64,000 nucleotides of DNA from Pseudomonas frederiksbergensis (GCF_003732275.1 NZ_MOBM01000038.1:772679-836678); one strand, 5' to 3'; shown: positions 16,111 to 25,198, numbered from the stretch's first letter. Numbers and translations are program-made. The notes: generated by a model not told the origin, from the sequence alone.

Positions 16111-16163
16111 TTTCGATGATTCCCGAGAGCGGCCCGTAACCGCCGCTCTCCTGGAGACCCCCT

Positions 16164-16985
16164 ATGACAGCTCCTTTACTGGTGGCCGCCCAGCCACAGG
16201 CTTCGTTCGTCCCTGATTCGGCCGGCGGTGACTTCATCCAGCTTCGCGATGTTTACAAATCCTATGGCGAAGGGTTGGTGGTCATGGACCATTTGAACCT
16301 GGATATGCGCGCTGACGATCGGTTGGTCATCATCGGTCCCAGCGGTAGCGGAAAGAGTTCGTTGCTGCGGGTCATGATGGGGCTTGAAAGCATTCAGGGC
16401 GGGACGATCAGCTTCCAGGGCAAGCCTTACATCGATGGCAATGCGAGAAATCACGGCAAGCCACTGGATGTGCGCTTGCAAACCCAGGTCGGGATGGTGT
16501 TTCAACATTACACGCTGTTCCCGCATCTTTCGGTCTTGAGCAACCTGATTCTGGCGCCCATGAAGGTTCACGGACTCTCCAAGGTCCAGGCGACCGAGAA
16601 GGCTCGGCTGTTTCTGGCTCGCCTGGGTCTGGAAAGCAAGCTCAATGCGTATCCGAGCCAGCTCTCCGGCGGGCAGAAGCAGCGTGTCGCGATTGCCCGA
16701 GCCTTGATGCTCGAACCGAAGCTGATGCTGTTCGACGAGGTGACCTCGGCGCTCGACCCGGAAATGGTGACCGAAGTGCAGAACGTGATGATGCAACTGG
16801 CAGAAGAAAAAATGGCCATGATCATCGTCACCCACGACATGCACTTCGCCAGGAACATCGCCTCGCGGGTGGTGTTCTGCGCCAATGGAAAGGTCGTCGA
16901 GCAGGGGCCTCCCGCGCAGATCTTCACTCAGCCGAAGGAGCCGCGCACCCGCGAATTCCTCGAAAAAGTCCTGCACCTGGACTGA
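16164..16985 (+). CDS. Polar amino-acid ABC transporter ATPase, GlnQ-like
   Basis: A 273-residue ABC ATPase: Walker A GPSGSGKS, Q-loop VFQHYTLFPH, signature LSGGQKQRVAIARAL, Walker B LMLFDEVTSALDPEM and the switch histidine in IIVTHD. The domain order matches GlnQ/HisP energisers. It lies 53 bp after the binding protein and 11 bp before the first permease, completing a one-ATPase, two-permease importer. Confidence 0.95.
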   Translation: MTAPLLVAAQPQASFVPDSAGGDFIQLRDVYKSYGEGLVVMDHLNLDMRADDRLVIIGPSGSGKSSLLRVMMGLESIQGGTISFQGKPYIDGNARNHGKPLDVRLQTQVGMVFQHYTLFPHLSVLSNLILAPMKVHGLSKVQATEKARLFLARLGLESKLNAYPSQLSGGQKQRVAIARALMLEPKLMLFDEVTSALDPEMVTEVQNVMMQLAEEKMAMIIVTHDMHFARNIASRVVFCANGKVVEQGPPAQIFTQPKEPRTREFLEKVLHLD

Positions 16986-16996
16986 GGATAACGGCC

Positions 16997-17668
16997 ATGA
17001 ATTATCAATTTGATTTCCATTTTTTGACCGGCAACTTTGGTGCCCTGTGGGAAGGCCTCAAGGTCACCCTGCAACTGGCGTTGGTGTCGAACGTGGTGGG
17101 GCTGATACTCGGTTTTGGCCTGTGCCTGCTGACCTTGAACCGCTGGTTTTTCATCCGCTGGCCCGCTCAGCTGTTCATCGAGTTCTTCCGCTGCACGCCG
17201 GCCTTGTTGCAGATCGTCTGGTTTTTCTACTGCTTGCCGATGCTGTTCAATGTGTTCATCGATCCGATCACCATGGGCGTACTGGCCCTGGGGCTGAACC
17301 TTACCGCGTTCAACGCAGAAGCCTATCGGGCAGGGGTGCAAGCGGTTCCGCGCGAACATCTGGATGCCTGCGTTGCGCTGGGTCTGCGTCCGTGGCAGCG
17401 AACGCTTTACGTGATTCTCCCGCAAGCCGTGCGCACCGCGCTGCCGGTGCTGATGACCAACGGCATTTCAATTCTCCAGCAAAGTGCGCTGGTTGCCATT
17501 GTGGCAGTCGCTGACCTGATGTACGTCGGCAAAAGCATTGCCACTGAAGCCTATCGCCCACTCGAAACTTACTCGCTGATTGCCCTGATCTACTTCGCCC
17601 TCTCGTTGCCCATCGCGCAGTTGGTGCAGTGGCTAGAGCGACGCCAGGACACTGCGCTCGCGCGCTGA
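16997..17668 (+). CDS. Amino-acid ABC transporter permease (subunit 1)
   Basis: A 223-residue inner-membrane protein of the HisM/GlnP type with about five membrane segments. The EAYRAGVQAVPREHLDACVALGL loop is the conserved EAA motif that docks the ATPase. It is followed eight bases later by a second, similar permease; the two probably form a heterodimeric channel. Confidence 0.94.
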   Translation: MNYQFDFHFLTGNFGALWEGLKVTLQLALVSNVVGLILGFGLCLLTLNRWFFIRWPAQLFIEFFRCTPALLQIVWFFYCLPMLFNVFIDPITMGVLALGLNLTAFNAEAYRAGVQAVPREHLDACVALGLRPWQRTLYVILPQAVRTALPVLMTNGISILQQSALVAIVAVADLMYVGKSIATEAYRPLETYSLIALIYFALSLPIAQLVQWLERRQDTALAR

Positions 17669-17675
17669 GGAGACA

Positions 17676-18344
17676 ATGATGCAACTGGATTTCATGGTGG
17701 TCCTTTCCTATTGGCAGGTGTTGGCCAAAGGCCTGGCGCTGACGCTGGCGTTCACCGTCAGCTGCGCCGTACTGGGTAGCGTTTGCGGGTTTCTCTTGAG
17801 CCTTTTGCGGCTCTCGAAAAGCCCCTTGATCCGAATCCCTACCGGGCTTTACGTCGAGCTTTTTCGCGGCACGCCGTTGCTGATTCAACTGTTCTGGATC
17901 TTTTTCTGCCTGCCTGTCGTATTCGGTATCTCGGTTCCCCCTTACGTATCGGTGGTGTTGGCGTTGACGCTGTACATGACCGCCATCACCAGCGAGACCT
18001 TTCGCGGCGCGCTCAAGTCCATTCCGAGCGAACAACACGATGCCTGCACTGCCCTTGGCGTGGCGTCGTGGAACAAGGTGTTTTACGTGATTTTCCCGCA
18101 AGCACTCTTGCGCGCAGTCCCGCCACTGCTTTCCAACGTGGTCAGCCTGTTCAAGGAAAGCGCGCTCATCTCGTCGGTGGGGATCGCGGACCTCATGTTC
18201 GTCGGCCAGAACATTTCCAACAGCACCGCACGCCCGGTCGAGTTCCTGTCGGCGGTGGCGGTGATTTATTTCCTGGTGGCGTTCCCCCTGACCCGACTGG
18301 TCGGCGTGATCGAAACCCGGATGCTCAGACGCTACGCGTACTAA
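17676..18344 (+). CDS. Amino-acid ABC transporter permease (subunit 2)
   Basis: A 222-residue HisM/GlnP-type permease, paralogous to its neighbour. The EAA loop reads SETFRGALKSIPSEQHDACTALGV. ATG 17676 follows GAGGAGACA. It is tightly spaced with the genes on both sides, and the next gene, the DHDPS-family enzyme, begins 24 bp after its stop. Confidence 0.94.
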   Translation: MMQLDFMVVLSYWQVLAKGLALTLAFTVSCAVLGSVCGFLLSLLRLSKSPLIRIPTGLYVELFRGTPLLIQLFWIFFCLPVVFGISVPPYVSVVLALTLYMTAITSETFRGALKSIPSEQHDACTALGVASWNKVFYVIFPQALLRAVPPLLSNVVSLFKESALISSVGIADLMFVGQNISNSTARPVEFLSAVAVIYFLVAFPLTRLVGVIETRMLRRYAY

Positions 18345-18367
18345 CTCAACACACTGGAGACACTCCC

Positions 18368-19249
18368 ATGCAGCAACTCAAAGGCATCCTGCCAGCCCTG
18401 GTGACCCCGTTCGATCAATCCGGTGCCATCGATTACGACGTCCTTGCATCGATCATCGAATATCAACTCGAGCAGGGTGTGAGCGGTTTCGTGCCACTGG
18501 GCTCTACGGGCGAATACTACGCGCTGACCAATGATGAGCGTCGTCAGGTCATGGCCACTGTCCGTGAGGTGGTCGGTGATCGCGGCATGCTGATCGCGGG
18601 TGCCAACGGCTCATGCACCCGTGAAGTGATCGAGCAGGTCAAACAGGCTCGCGACATCGGTTACAGCAACCTGCTCATCGCGCCGCCGTACTACGCCATT
18701 CCGACCCAGGAAGAGCTGATCGGTCACTACGAAGCGATTCTCGATGCCGTCCCGGATGTGAATGTGGTTCTTTATAACTACCCGATCCGGACTAACGTTG
18801 AAGTGGGCTATAGCGTGCTCGATGCGCTCAAGGATCATGAGCGGGTGATTGGCATCAAGGAAAGCGCAGGCAGCCTGCTGCGCGCCATTGAGATCGGTGA
18901 AAACTATAAAGGCAAAATTCAGCTGTCCTGCGGTTCCGATGACCAGGCGCTGGACTTTTTCCTGTGGGGCGCTACCAGCTGGATCTGCGCACCGGCGAAC
19001 TTCCTGTCGCCGCAAATCGTTTCGTTCTACGACAAGTACACCTCGGGTGACATGGCCGGTGCGCAGCAAATCGTCCGCTCGCTGTTCCCGTTGATGGCCA
19101 ATCTGGAAAGCGGCAAGTTCATTCAGAAGGTCAAATACGGATGCGAACTGGCTGGCTTTGAAGTGGGTATCGCGCGCATGCCACTGTTGCCGCTGACGCC
19201 TGAGGAAAAAACCGAATTCCGCAAAGAGTTCGAGAAGCTGCAAGGCTGA
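18368..19249 (+). CDS. Dihydrodipicolinate synthase-family enzyme, probable pyrroline-4-hydroxy-2-carboxylate deaminase
   Basis: A 293-residue DapA-superfamily aldolase fold. Visible landmarks are GSTGEY (45-50), Tyr136 in VLYNYPIRT and the Schiff-base Lys164 in GIKESAG. Found beside a D-amino-acid oxidase-like enzyme, an aldehyde dehydrogenase and a proline-racemase-family gene, it matches LhpC/HypD, which deaminates delta1-pyrroline-4-hydroxy-2-carboxylate to alpha-ketoglutarate semialdehyde. Lysine biosynthesis is unlikely given the location. The specific activity is inferred from neighbours. Confidence 0.85.
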   Translation: MQQLKGILPALVTPFDQSGAIDYDVLASIIEYQLEQGVSGFVPLGSTGEYYALTNDERRQVMATVREVVGDRGMLIAGANGSCTREVIEQVKQARDIGYSNLLIAPPYYAIPTQEELIGHYEAILDAVPDVNVVLYNYPIRTNVEVGYSVLDALKDHERVIGIKESAGSLLRAIEIGENYKGKIQLSCGSDDQALDFFLWGATSWICAPANFLSPQIVSFYDKYTSGDMAGAQQIVRSLFPLMANLESGKFIQKVKYGCELAGFEVGIARMPLLPLTPEEKTEFRKEFEKLQG

Positions 19250-19256
19250 TACTTTT

Positions 19257-19288
19257 CCCGCATCGGCCTCCACGCGGGCCGATGCGGG
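19257..19288. promoter_or_regulatory. Intra-operon hairpin
   Basis: CCCGCATCGGCC and GGCCGATGCGGG pair perfectly over 12 bp with an eight-base loop, just after the DHDPS-family gene stop and 70 bp before the next start. It lacks a following T run, so it probably affects mRNA stability or processing rather than full termination. Confidence 0.6.
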
Positions 19289-19358
19289 TAATGGCGTGTC
19301 CGTGTCAGGATGGGTTCCACCTGTACGGGCTCGGCTTCATGAAAGAGAGACGGTGTTT

Positions 19359-20645
19359 ATGACCCCTATGCAATCACCCATCCAGCAGCAAGCCGATCGC
19401 CAAACCGCCGTTGTCATTGGCGCAGGCATCGTTGGCGTCTGCTGCGCCTTGTATCTGCAGCGCGAGGGTTATCGAGTCACGTTGATCGATCCCGAGGCGC
19501 CGGGCGACAGCACGGCCAAGTGGAGTTGCGGGCAAATGGCGGTGAGTGAAGTCATCCCGTTGTCCAAACCGGGAATACTGAAAAAGATTCCGGGCTGGTT
19601 GCTGGATCAGAAAGGACCATTGGCGTTGCGACCCAGTGCCTTGCCGGGAATCCTGCCGTGGTTTATGCGGTTTTTGGCCTGCGCGCGGCATTCCAGGATT
19701 GTCGAGATTTCCAATGAGATGGCGACGCTGACGCATCATGTCTATGAAGACTATGCGCCCCTGCTGGATGCCTGTGCAGACAAGACGTTGATGGGCGAAC
19801 GCCCGATCATCGAAGTCTTTGACACGGCTGCAGGGCTTGAACAGGAAGGACCGCATATGGAGCTGCGCAGGTCCCTCGGCTTCAAGTCGCAGGTTTTGGA
19901 TCGCGCAGCAATCGCCGACCTTGAACCTGCATTGGCCGGTAAATTCAGCCACGGGCTGCTGTTTCCCGATTGGCGCGCGGTCAGCGATACCAAAGGATTT
20001 ATTGCCGCGTTGACGCAAAGTTTCGTCGATCAGGGCGGCGTCAGGGTACGTGCTCAGGTGAAGCACATCGATGAGGTCGCAGACCGTGCCAGCGGCGTGA
20101 CCGTGACCACCGGTGAGCGTTATGCCGCTGATCATGTGGTGATCGCGGCCGGCACCGGCTCACGACAATTCTTCGAACAGACAGGCGCCAGCGTGCCTCT
20201 GGCGGGCATTGCCGGCTATCAAGTGCTGCTCCCGCATTCCGGTGTCGAGGTTCGTCACTCGGTGATTTACGCCGACGGCGGTTTTTGTTTCGCACCGATG
20301 ACCCGAGGCCTGCAAATAGGCGGAACGATCGAGTTCGCGGGCCCTAATGCCGCGCCTAATTACAAGCGTGCGGAAATCATCCTGGAGAAGGCGCGCAAGA
20401 TCCTTCCTCAGTTGAAGATCGACGACCTTGAATACGGCGTGGGTTATCGGCCGTTTCTGCCGGACACCAAACCGGTGATCGATCGTAGTGATCGGCTCAA
20501 AAACGTATTTCTCGCGTTCGGCCACGGTCAACTGGGGCTGACCCTCGGTGCTACAACCGGGCGACTCATTACAGACCTGGTCGCCGGGCGCAAACCTGCC
20601 CAGGACCTGACCCCATTCAGTGCCAAACGCTTTGCTTTCAATTGA
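19359..20645 (+). CDS. D-amino-acid dehydrogenase/oxidase-like FAD enzyme, probable D-hydroxyproline dehydrogenase
   Basis: A 428-residue DadA-type DAO-family flavoprotein. The Rossmann start is VVIGAGIVGVCCALYLQREG, and the C-terminal VGYRPFLPDTKPVI plus GHGQLGLTLG segments are DadA-like. In hydroxyproline catabolism such an enzyme oxidises cis-4-hydroxy-D-proline to the pyrroline used by the upstream deaminase. ATG 19359 follows GAAAGAGAGA. The TTGA at its end overlaps the region just before the next gene, consistent with coupling. Confidence 0.87.
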   Translation: MTPMQSPIQQQADRQTAVVIGAGIVGVCCALYLQREGYRVTLIDPEAPGDSTAKWSCGQMAVSEVIPLSKPGILKKIPGWLLDQKGPLALRPSALPGILPWFMRFLACARHSRIVEISNEMATLTHHVYEDYAPLLDACADKTLMGERPIIEVFDTAAGLEQEGPHMELRRSLGFKSQVLDRAAIADLEPALAGKFSHGLLFPDWRAVSDTKGFIAALTQSFVDQGGVRVRAQVKHIDEVADRASGVTVTTGERYAADHVVIAAGTGSRQFFEQTGASVPLAGIAGYQVLLPHSGVEVRHSVIYADGGFCFAPMTRGLQIGGTIEFAGPNAAPNYKRAEIILEKARKILPQLKIDDLEYGVGYRPFLPDTKPVIDRSDRLKNVFLAFGHGQLGLTLGATTGRLITDLVAGRKPAQDLTPFSAKRFAFN

Positions 20646-20653
20646 GGCCATTC

Positions 20654-22135
20654 ATGAAATCCTACGACCTGCTTTACATCGACGGCCAATGGGTGAGCCC
20701 CGCCAAGGGCGGCAGCTTCGAGACCATCGACCCGAGCAATGAGTGTGTGATCACCCGCGTGGCCGCCGCGACCGCGCAAGACATCGACCTGGCGGTGAAA
20801 GCCGCGCGCCGCGCGTTTGATGACGGTCCCTGGCCGCAGATGACCGGGGCTGAACGTGCCATCGTGCTGCGCCGAATCGCCGCCGGGATTCGCGAGCGTC
20901 TGCAGCCCCTGGCCGAACTTGAGGTACGAGACAACGGCAAGCCTTTGCCGGAAGCCCTGTGGGACATCGGCGATACGGCGGGCTGTTTCGACTTCTATGC
21001 CGATCTGGCCGAAGACCTCGATGGACATCGGGAGCAACCGATCGCCCTCGCGGATGAACGCTTCAGCTCGATCGCCCGTAAAGAGCCCATGGGTGTCGCG
21101 GGCGCGATCATTCCCTGGAACTTTCCGATGCTGATGGCGGCATGGAAAGTCGCCCCCGCGCTCGCGGCGGGCTGCTGCATGGTGTTGAAACCGTCTGAGC
21201 TCACGCCGCTGACGGCATTGGAGCTGGCCGACATCGCCCATCAGGCCGGCTTGCCCGCCGGTGTGTTGAACGTCGTGACCGGTCTGGGCAGCGAGGCCGG
21301 CGCGCCGTTGAGTGAGCATCCGGGCATCGACAAACTGGCCTTCACCGGCAGCGTGCCGACCGGAACGAAGATCATGCAGTCGGCGGCTCGCGACATCAAA
21401 AACATCAGCCTGGAACTGGGCGGCAAGTCGCCGTTCATCATTTTCAATGACAGCGATATCGACGCTGCCGTCGAATGGATCATGTTCGGGATTTTCTGGA
21501 ATCAGGGCGAAGTGTGTTCAGCGACCTCCCGTGTGCTGGTCCAGCGTGATCTGTACGAGCCTTTGCTCAAGCGTCTGGTCGAACAGACCCGAAGCCTGAG
21601 CATCGGCAATGGCCTGAAAGAAGGCGTTTTGCTTGGTCCGCTGGTGAGCCGTGGCCAATACGACAAAGTGCTGGAAGCCATCGCCAAAGGGCAGGAGGAG
21701 GGCGCAACCTTGTTGTACGGCGGCAAGCGCCCGGCTGACTGTGAAAAAGGCTACTTCCTGACGCCGGCGATTTTTGCCGATGTGCCCGAAGAGAGCTGGG
21801 TCTGGAAAGAGGAAATCTTCGGCCCGGTGGTGTGCGTACGTCCTTTCGACGATGAGGCCGAGGCATTGCGTAGCGCCAACGATTCACGCTTCGGTCTCGC
21901 GGCGGCGGTGATGTCTGCGGATCTGCAGCGGGCGGAGCGAGTCGCGCGCCGACTGCGGGCCGGTATCGTCTGGGTCAATTGTTCGCAGCCAACCTTCACC
22001 GAAGCGCCTTGGGGCGGCTACAAGCAAAGCGGGATCGGCCGTGAGCTGGGTGAGTGGGGCTTGAACAATTACCTGGAAACCAAGCAGATCACCCGTTATG
22101 ACAGCCAGCAGCCTTGGGGCTGGTACATCAAGTAG
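20654..22135 (+). CDS. Aldehyde dehydrogenase, probable alpha-ketoglutarate semialdehyde dehydrogenase
   Basis: A 493-residue NAD(P)-dependent aldehyde dehydrogenase with IIPWNFPM, general base Glu254 (LELGGK) and nucleophile Cys288 (WNQGEVCSATS). In this operon its natural job would be oxidation of alpha-ketoglutarate semialdehyde to alpha-ketoglutarate, the last step of hydroxyproline breakdown. Its sequence also resembles betaine-aldehyde dehydrogenases, so the substrate comes from context. ATG 20654 has GAGG at six bases; the start lies nine bases after the previous stop. Confidence 0.87.
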   Translation: MKSYDLLYIDGQWVSPAKGGSFETIDPSNECVITRVAAATAQDIDLAVKAARRAFDDGPWPQMTGAERAIVLRRIAAGIRERLQPLAELEVRDNGKPLPEALWDIGDTAGCFDFYADLAEDLDGHREQPIALADERFSSIARKEPMGVAGAIIPWNFPMLMAAWKVAPALAAGCCMVLKPSELTPLTALELADIAHQAGLPAGVLNVVTGLGSEAGAPLSEHPGIDKLAFTGSVPTGTKIMQSAARDIKNISLELGGKSPFIIFNDSDIDAAVEWIMFGIFWNQGEVCSATSRVLVQRDLYEPLLKRLVEQTRSLSIGNGLKEGVLLGPLVSRGQYDKVLEAIAKGQEEGATLLYGGKRPADCEKGYFLTPAIFADVPEESWVWKEEIFGPVVCVRPFDDEAEALRSANDSRFGLAAAVMSADLQRAERVARRLRAGIVWVNCSQPTFTEAPWGGYKQSGIGRELGEWGLNNYLETKQITRYDSQQPWGWYIK

Positions 22136-22146
22136 AGGAGGCCGAG

Positions 22147-23169
22147 ATGCGCTGGAAGAAAACCCTGCAAATGGCCGACGTGCATTGCGAAGGCGAGATC
22201 GGCAAAGTCATTACCGGTGGCGTGCTCGACATCCCCGGCAAAACCATGCTCGACAAGATGAACTATATCAACGAGGTGGACGATAGCCTGCGTCGGCTCG
22301 TGGTGCTGGAACCCCGTGGCTGCCTGCAAATGTCCGTCAACCTGCTGTTGCCGCCCACCCGGCCAGAGGCTCAGGCTGGCTTTATTGTGTTGCAAGCGGA
22401 CAAGGCTCACCCGATGTCCGGCAGCAACTGCATCTGTGTGGTCACCGCGTTGCTGGAGCTGGGCATTTTGCCGATGCAGGAGCCGTCCACCACCGTGGTG
22501 CTCGACACGCCGGCCGGCCTGGTCACGGCGCGTGCCCAGTGTGCGGATGGGCGCTGTCTCAGCGTCTCGCTGGATATGGTGCCCTCGTTCGTCGAGCATT
22601 TGGACGTGGTCATCGAAACCGCCGAATATGGACCGATCAAGGCTGACATCGCTTTTGGCGGTGTCTATTACGCGTTGGTGGATGTCGATCAGATCGGCCT
22701 GAGTATCGCCCCGGAAAACGCCCGTACGCTGGCAAGCGAGGGGGTACGTTTGCGGCGCGTGATCAACGAGCAGGTAGTGGTCCGCCACCCGTTGATCAAA
22801 GAGCTGAATGAAGTCGCGTATGTGATGTTCCGCAATCGCCTCGACGATAAAACCTGGCAAACCTGCACCACATTGCCGCCCGGCCGAGTGGACCGTTCGC
22901 CGTGCGGTACGGGCAGCTCTGCGAACCTGGCGACCCTGAGCGCGCGCGGTCTGGTGCGCCCGGGCGACCAGCTCACCTCGCGTTCCACCATCGGTGGTGA
23001 ATTCAAGGTCGAGTTGCTGGGCTTGACCGAGGTGGGGGATCGGCCCGCGGTATTGCCGAGAATCACCGGGCGTGCCTGGGTATATGGTTTGCATCAGATC
23101 GGCGTGGACCCGGACGACCCGCTCCGTGAAGGGTTCATGCTGAGCGATACCTGGGGCGAAGGTTTCTAA
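22147..23169 (+). CDS. Proline-racemase-family enzyme (hydroxyproline epimerase or 3-hydroxyproline dehydratase-like)
   Basis: A 340-residue proline racemase superfamily member. The usual first catalytic cysteine is replaced by serine (Ser91 in HPMSGSN) while the second is kept (Cys253 in SPCGTGSS). True proline racemase and 4-hydroxyproline 2-epimerase are normally Cys/Cys, and trans-3-hydroxyproline dehydratase is Cys/Thr. This Ser/Cys pair is therefore a variant whose exact reaction I cannot assign. In the operon it would supply the D-isomer for the FAD enzyme, or handle 3-hydroxyproline. ATG 22147 has GAGGAG just before it. Confidence 0.87.
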   Translation: MRWKKTLQMADVHCEGEIGKVITGGVLDIPGKTMLDKMNYINEVDDSLRRLVVLEPRGCLQMSVNLLLPPTRPEAQAGFIVLQADKAHPMSGSNCICVVTALLELGILPMQEPSTTVVLDTPAGLVTARAQCADGRCLSVSLDMVPSFVEHLDVVIETAEYGPIKADIAFGGVYYALVDVDQIGLSIAPENARTLASEGVRLRRVINEQVVVRHPLIKELNEVAYVMFRNRLDDKTWQTCTTLPPGRVDRSPCGTGSSANLATLSARGLVRPGDQLTSRSTIGGEFKVELLGLTEVGDRPAVLPRITGRAWVYGLHQIGVDPDDPLREGFMLSDTWGEGF

Positions 23170-23194
23170 CCGAGCCTTGGCTGATGCTAAAGTT

Positions 23195-23220
23195 GCGGGC
23201 CGGACAAACGTCCGGCCCGC
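23195..23220. terminator. Hairpin between the racemase-family gene and gntR
   Basis: GCGGGCCGGAC-AAAC-GTCCGGCCCGC is an 11-bp perfect stem with a tetraloop, 25 bp after the stop codon and 18 bp before the regulator gene. There is no T run, so partial termination or RNA stabilisation is more likely than full arrest. Confidence 0.55.
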
Positions 23221-23238
23221 ACCGCTGAGAGCTGCCTG

Positions 23239-23949
23239 ATGAGCAAAGACACCGCTGAACCCAACGCAAGCGTCAAACGCCATGGTGGGCGTTACATTTA
23301 CGAAGAGCTGCGTAAACAGATCCTGACGCTCAAGCTCAAGCCGGGCACGCCATTGGATGAAGTGTCATTGGCGGCGCAATTCGGGCTGTCACGCTCGCCT
23401 GTGCGCGACGCTCTGGCGCGACTGATCAGCGAAGGGCTGGTCACGATTCTGCCCAATCGCACCACGTTGGTGACACCGTTCGAGATCGAAGAATTCCCTA
23501 ATTACATCTCCGCCCTGGACCTGATTCAGCGTGCCGTCACAAGGCTGGCGGCGTTACAGCGCACCGAAGACGACTTGTTGCGTATTCGCGCCGCCGATGC
23601 CGCCTATCTGGAAGCCGTCAGCACCGGGGATTTTCAGGCGATGTCGGAAATGAACAAAGCCTTCCACATGACCATTGCCGAAGCCGGCAAGAATCCCTAC
23701 TTCATCAACTATTACGAGAAGCTCCTGGGGGAAGGCCAGCGACTGCTGCATCTGCATTTCGACTACATCATCAGTGCTGCCAGCACGAGCACGCGGTTGG
23801 GGCGTGACCATGATGAAATGATCGACGCCATCGCGGCGCGCAATCCAGATGAGGCCGAACAGGCCGCGCATGAACACACCATGCTGTTTCAGCGTCGCTT
23901 CCTGGCTTACATGCAGCAGAACCTTACTGGCAGCATGTCCGTGAATTAG
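23239..23949 (+). CDS. GntR-family (FCD) transcriptional regulator of the hydroxyproline cluster
   Basis: A 236-residue protein. The N-terminal winged helix-turn-helix includes LDEVSLAAQFGLSRSPVRDALARL (about 41-64). The C-terminal FCD-type all-helical effector domain has the metal-ligand histidine pattern (FHMTIAEAGKNPY and the later HDEM and HEHTMLF). It sits at the end of the operon on the same strand. The direct repeat at 15173-15192 is a candidate target. Confidence 0.9.
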   Translation: MSKDTAEPNASVKRHGGRYIYEELRKQILTLKLKPGTPLDEVSLAAQFGLSRSPVRDALARLISEGLVTILPNRTTLVTPFEIEEFPNYISALDLIQRAVTRLAALQRTEDDLLRIRAADAAYLEAVSTGDFQAMSEMNKAFHMTIAEAGKNPYFINYYEKLLGEGQRLLHLHFDYIISAASTSTRLGRDHDEMIDAIAARNPDEAEQAAHEHTMLFQRRFLAYMQQNLTGSMSVN

Positions 23950-24056
23950 ATCGTCACGGTCGCGTTAGTATTTTTCCATTTGCCGGTGATTCCCCTAGAA
24001 AAGAATCGGTCTAAAAAGCCCGACCCAGGCTTCGATCAATTTGCTATTCTGAAGCT

Positions 24057-24291
24057 GTAGGTGAAGACGCAGACTGATGCGCAAAGGGATAGCGAGGAAG
24101 CGTGGGGCGCGCTCCCAAGGGTACACGGTTAGAAAGATCTCCGCGCTGAGATCCAGCCCTTATGCCGTGTGAGGCAGAACAGCCTAAAGTTAAAAATCCT
24201 GTTCTGTGAGAGGCCCGATAAACCTTGTAAGCCAGAGACCAGCGCTGGCCACCTACATCGATTTCCAAAGCCCGCCTTGTGCGGGCTTTTT
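24057..24291 (+). ncRNA. Candidate structured non-coding RNA
   Basis: No convincing protein lies in 23950-24316. The stretch has a CTATTCT -10-like box at 24044-24050. Three nested or adjacent stems follow: ACACGG/CCGTGT (24123/24165), enclosing GATCTC/GAGATC (24137/24148), then CAGAACAG/CTGTTCTG (24175/24199). It ends in an AAAGCCCGC/GCGGGCTTTTT terminator (24267-24291). GGA-containing single strands occur near 24087-24096. I do not recognise a known RNA family. The CTATTCT box has a stationary-phase (RpoS) look, which is only a suggestion. Confidence 0.5.
24267..24291 (+). terminator. Rho-independent terminator of the candidate ncRNA
   Basis: AAAGCCCGC-CTTGT-GCGGGCTTTTT, a nine-base stem with T run on the + strand. 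The opposite-strand gene ends at 24317, so the hairpin probably serves both directions. Confidence 0.85.
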
Positions 24292-24316
24292 CGTGTTTGC
24301 GGGTAGCCAGTTTGTT

Positions 24317-25153
24317 CTACACGGCGGCGCGCGCTTTTGCGAATGGCGCACGCACGCCTGGTCCATCGCGTTCCGCCTGTCTGACGTGAGCCGCAAAGCC
24401 AGTCTGATCCGAAGCAATCTCCGCACGCAATGTAAGCTGCGGGATGTCATACGCCCCGGCATTCTGCGGCCGGAAAGGAATCGGTGCGGCTTTCCAGAGA
24501 TCATCGAGCCGTTGGCCGAGCGCGTCGCAGGTCGTTGAAAATTTCTCCTCATCCATTCGGCTCGTGCGATAGATCACGAACGGTGGCAGCACGTCGAAGC
24601 CGGGGTAAAACAGTACGCCATGCTGAATGGGGAATAACAGGTCATCGATGGGCCCATTGATGCCCCGAGGGCTGTAATGAGACTCCCATCCACCTGCAGT
24701 GACGATCAGCATCGCCCGTTTGCCCGCGAGCGTACCTTCTCCATAGCGGTTGCCCCAGCGCGCATCGGAATGCTCCCCTACGCCATAGGCAAAACCATAG
24801 GCATAAACGCGTTCCACCCAGCCTTTGAGGATCGCCGGCATCGAGAACCACCACAGCGGAAACTGCAGAATGACGGCATCGGCCCAGAGCAGTTTTTCCT
24901 GTTCGAGGGCGATGTCCTGGCTTTGCCGGCCTTCTTCGAAGGCAAGTTTGGAGTCCAGCGAAGGATTGAACCGCGATTCGGCTGGCCGGCCGGGACTGTC
25001 ATCGGCGTCCAGCGAGGCTTTCCAGTCCATCGCGTATAGATCGGAGACCTGCACCTGATGGCCAGCGGCCTCCAGGCGTTTGACGGCAAAGTCTTTGAGC
25101 GAGCCGTTCAATGATTTGGGTTCGGGGTGGGCATAAACAAGCAGAACTTTCAT
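24317..25153 (-). CDS. NAD(P)H dehydrogenase (quinone)-like flavodoxin-fold oxidoreductase
   Basis: A 278-residue protein of the NQO1/KefF-MdaB type. It opens with KVLLVYAHPEPKSLNGSLKD, the FMN/FAD-binding start, followed by ILQFPLWWFSMPAILKGWVERV, the signature aromatic loop, and VTAGGWESHYSPRGINGPID. Such enzymes do two-electron reduction of quinones and nitroaromatics. It is divergent from a LysR gene across a near-perfect palindrome, the common arrangement for a redox-induced reductase. Confidence 0.88.
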   Translation of the reverse strand: MKVLLVYAHPEPKSLNGSLKDFAVKRLEAAGHQVQVSDLYAMDWKASLDADDSPGRPAESRFNPSLDSKLAFEEGRQSQDIALEQEKLLWADAVILQFPLWWFSMPAILKGWVERVYAYGFAYGVGEHSDARWGNRYGEGTLAGKRAMLIVTAGGWESHYSPRGINGPIDDLLFPIQHGVLFYPGFDVLPPFVIYRTSRMDEEKFSTTCDALGQRLDDLWKAAPIPFRPQNAGAYDIPQLTLRAEIASDQTGFAAHVRQAERDGPGVRAPFAKARAAV

Positions 25154-25198
25154 GGCTGAGTCTCCAGTGTCAGGAGCCAGCAGAATCAGACTTTAGCC

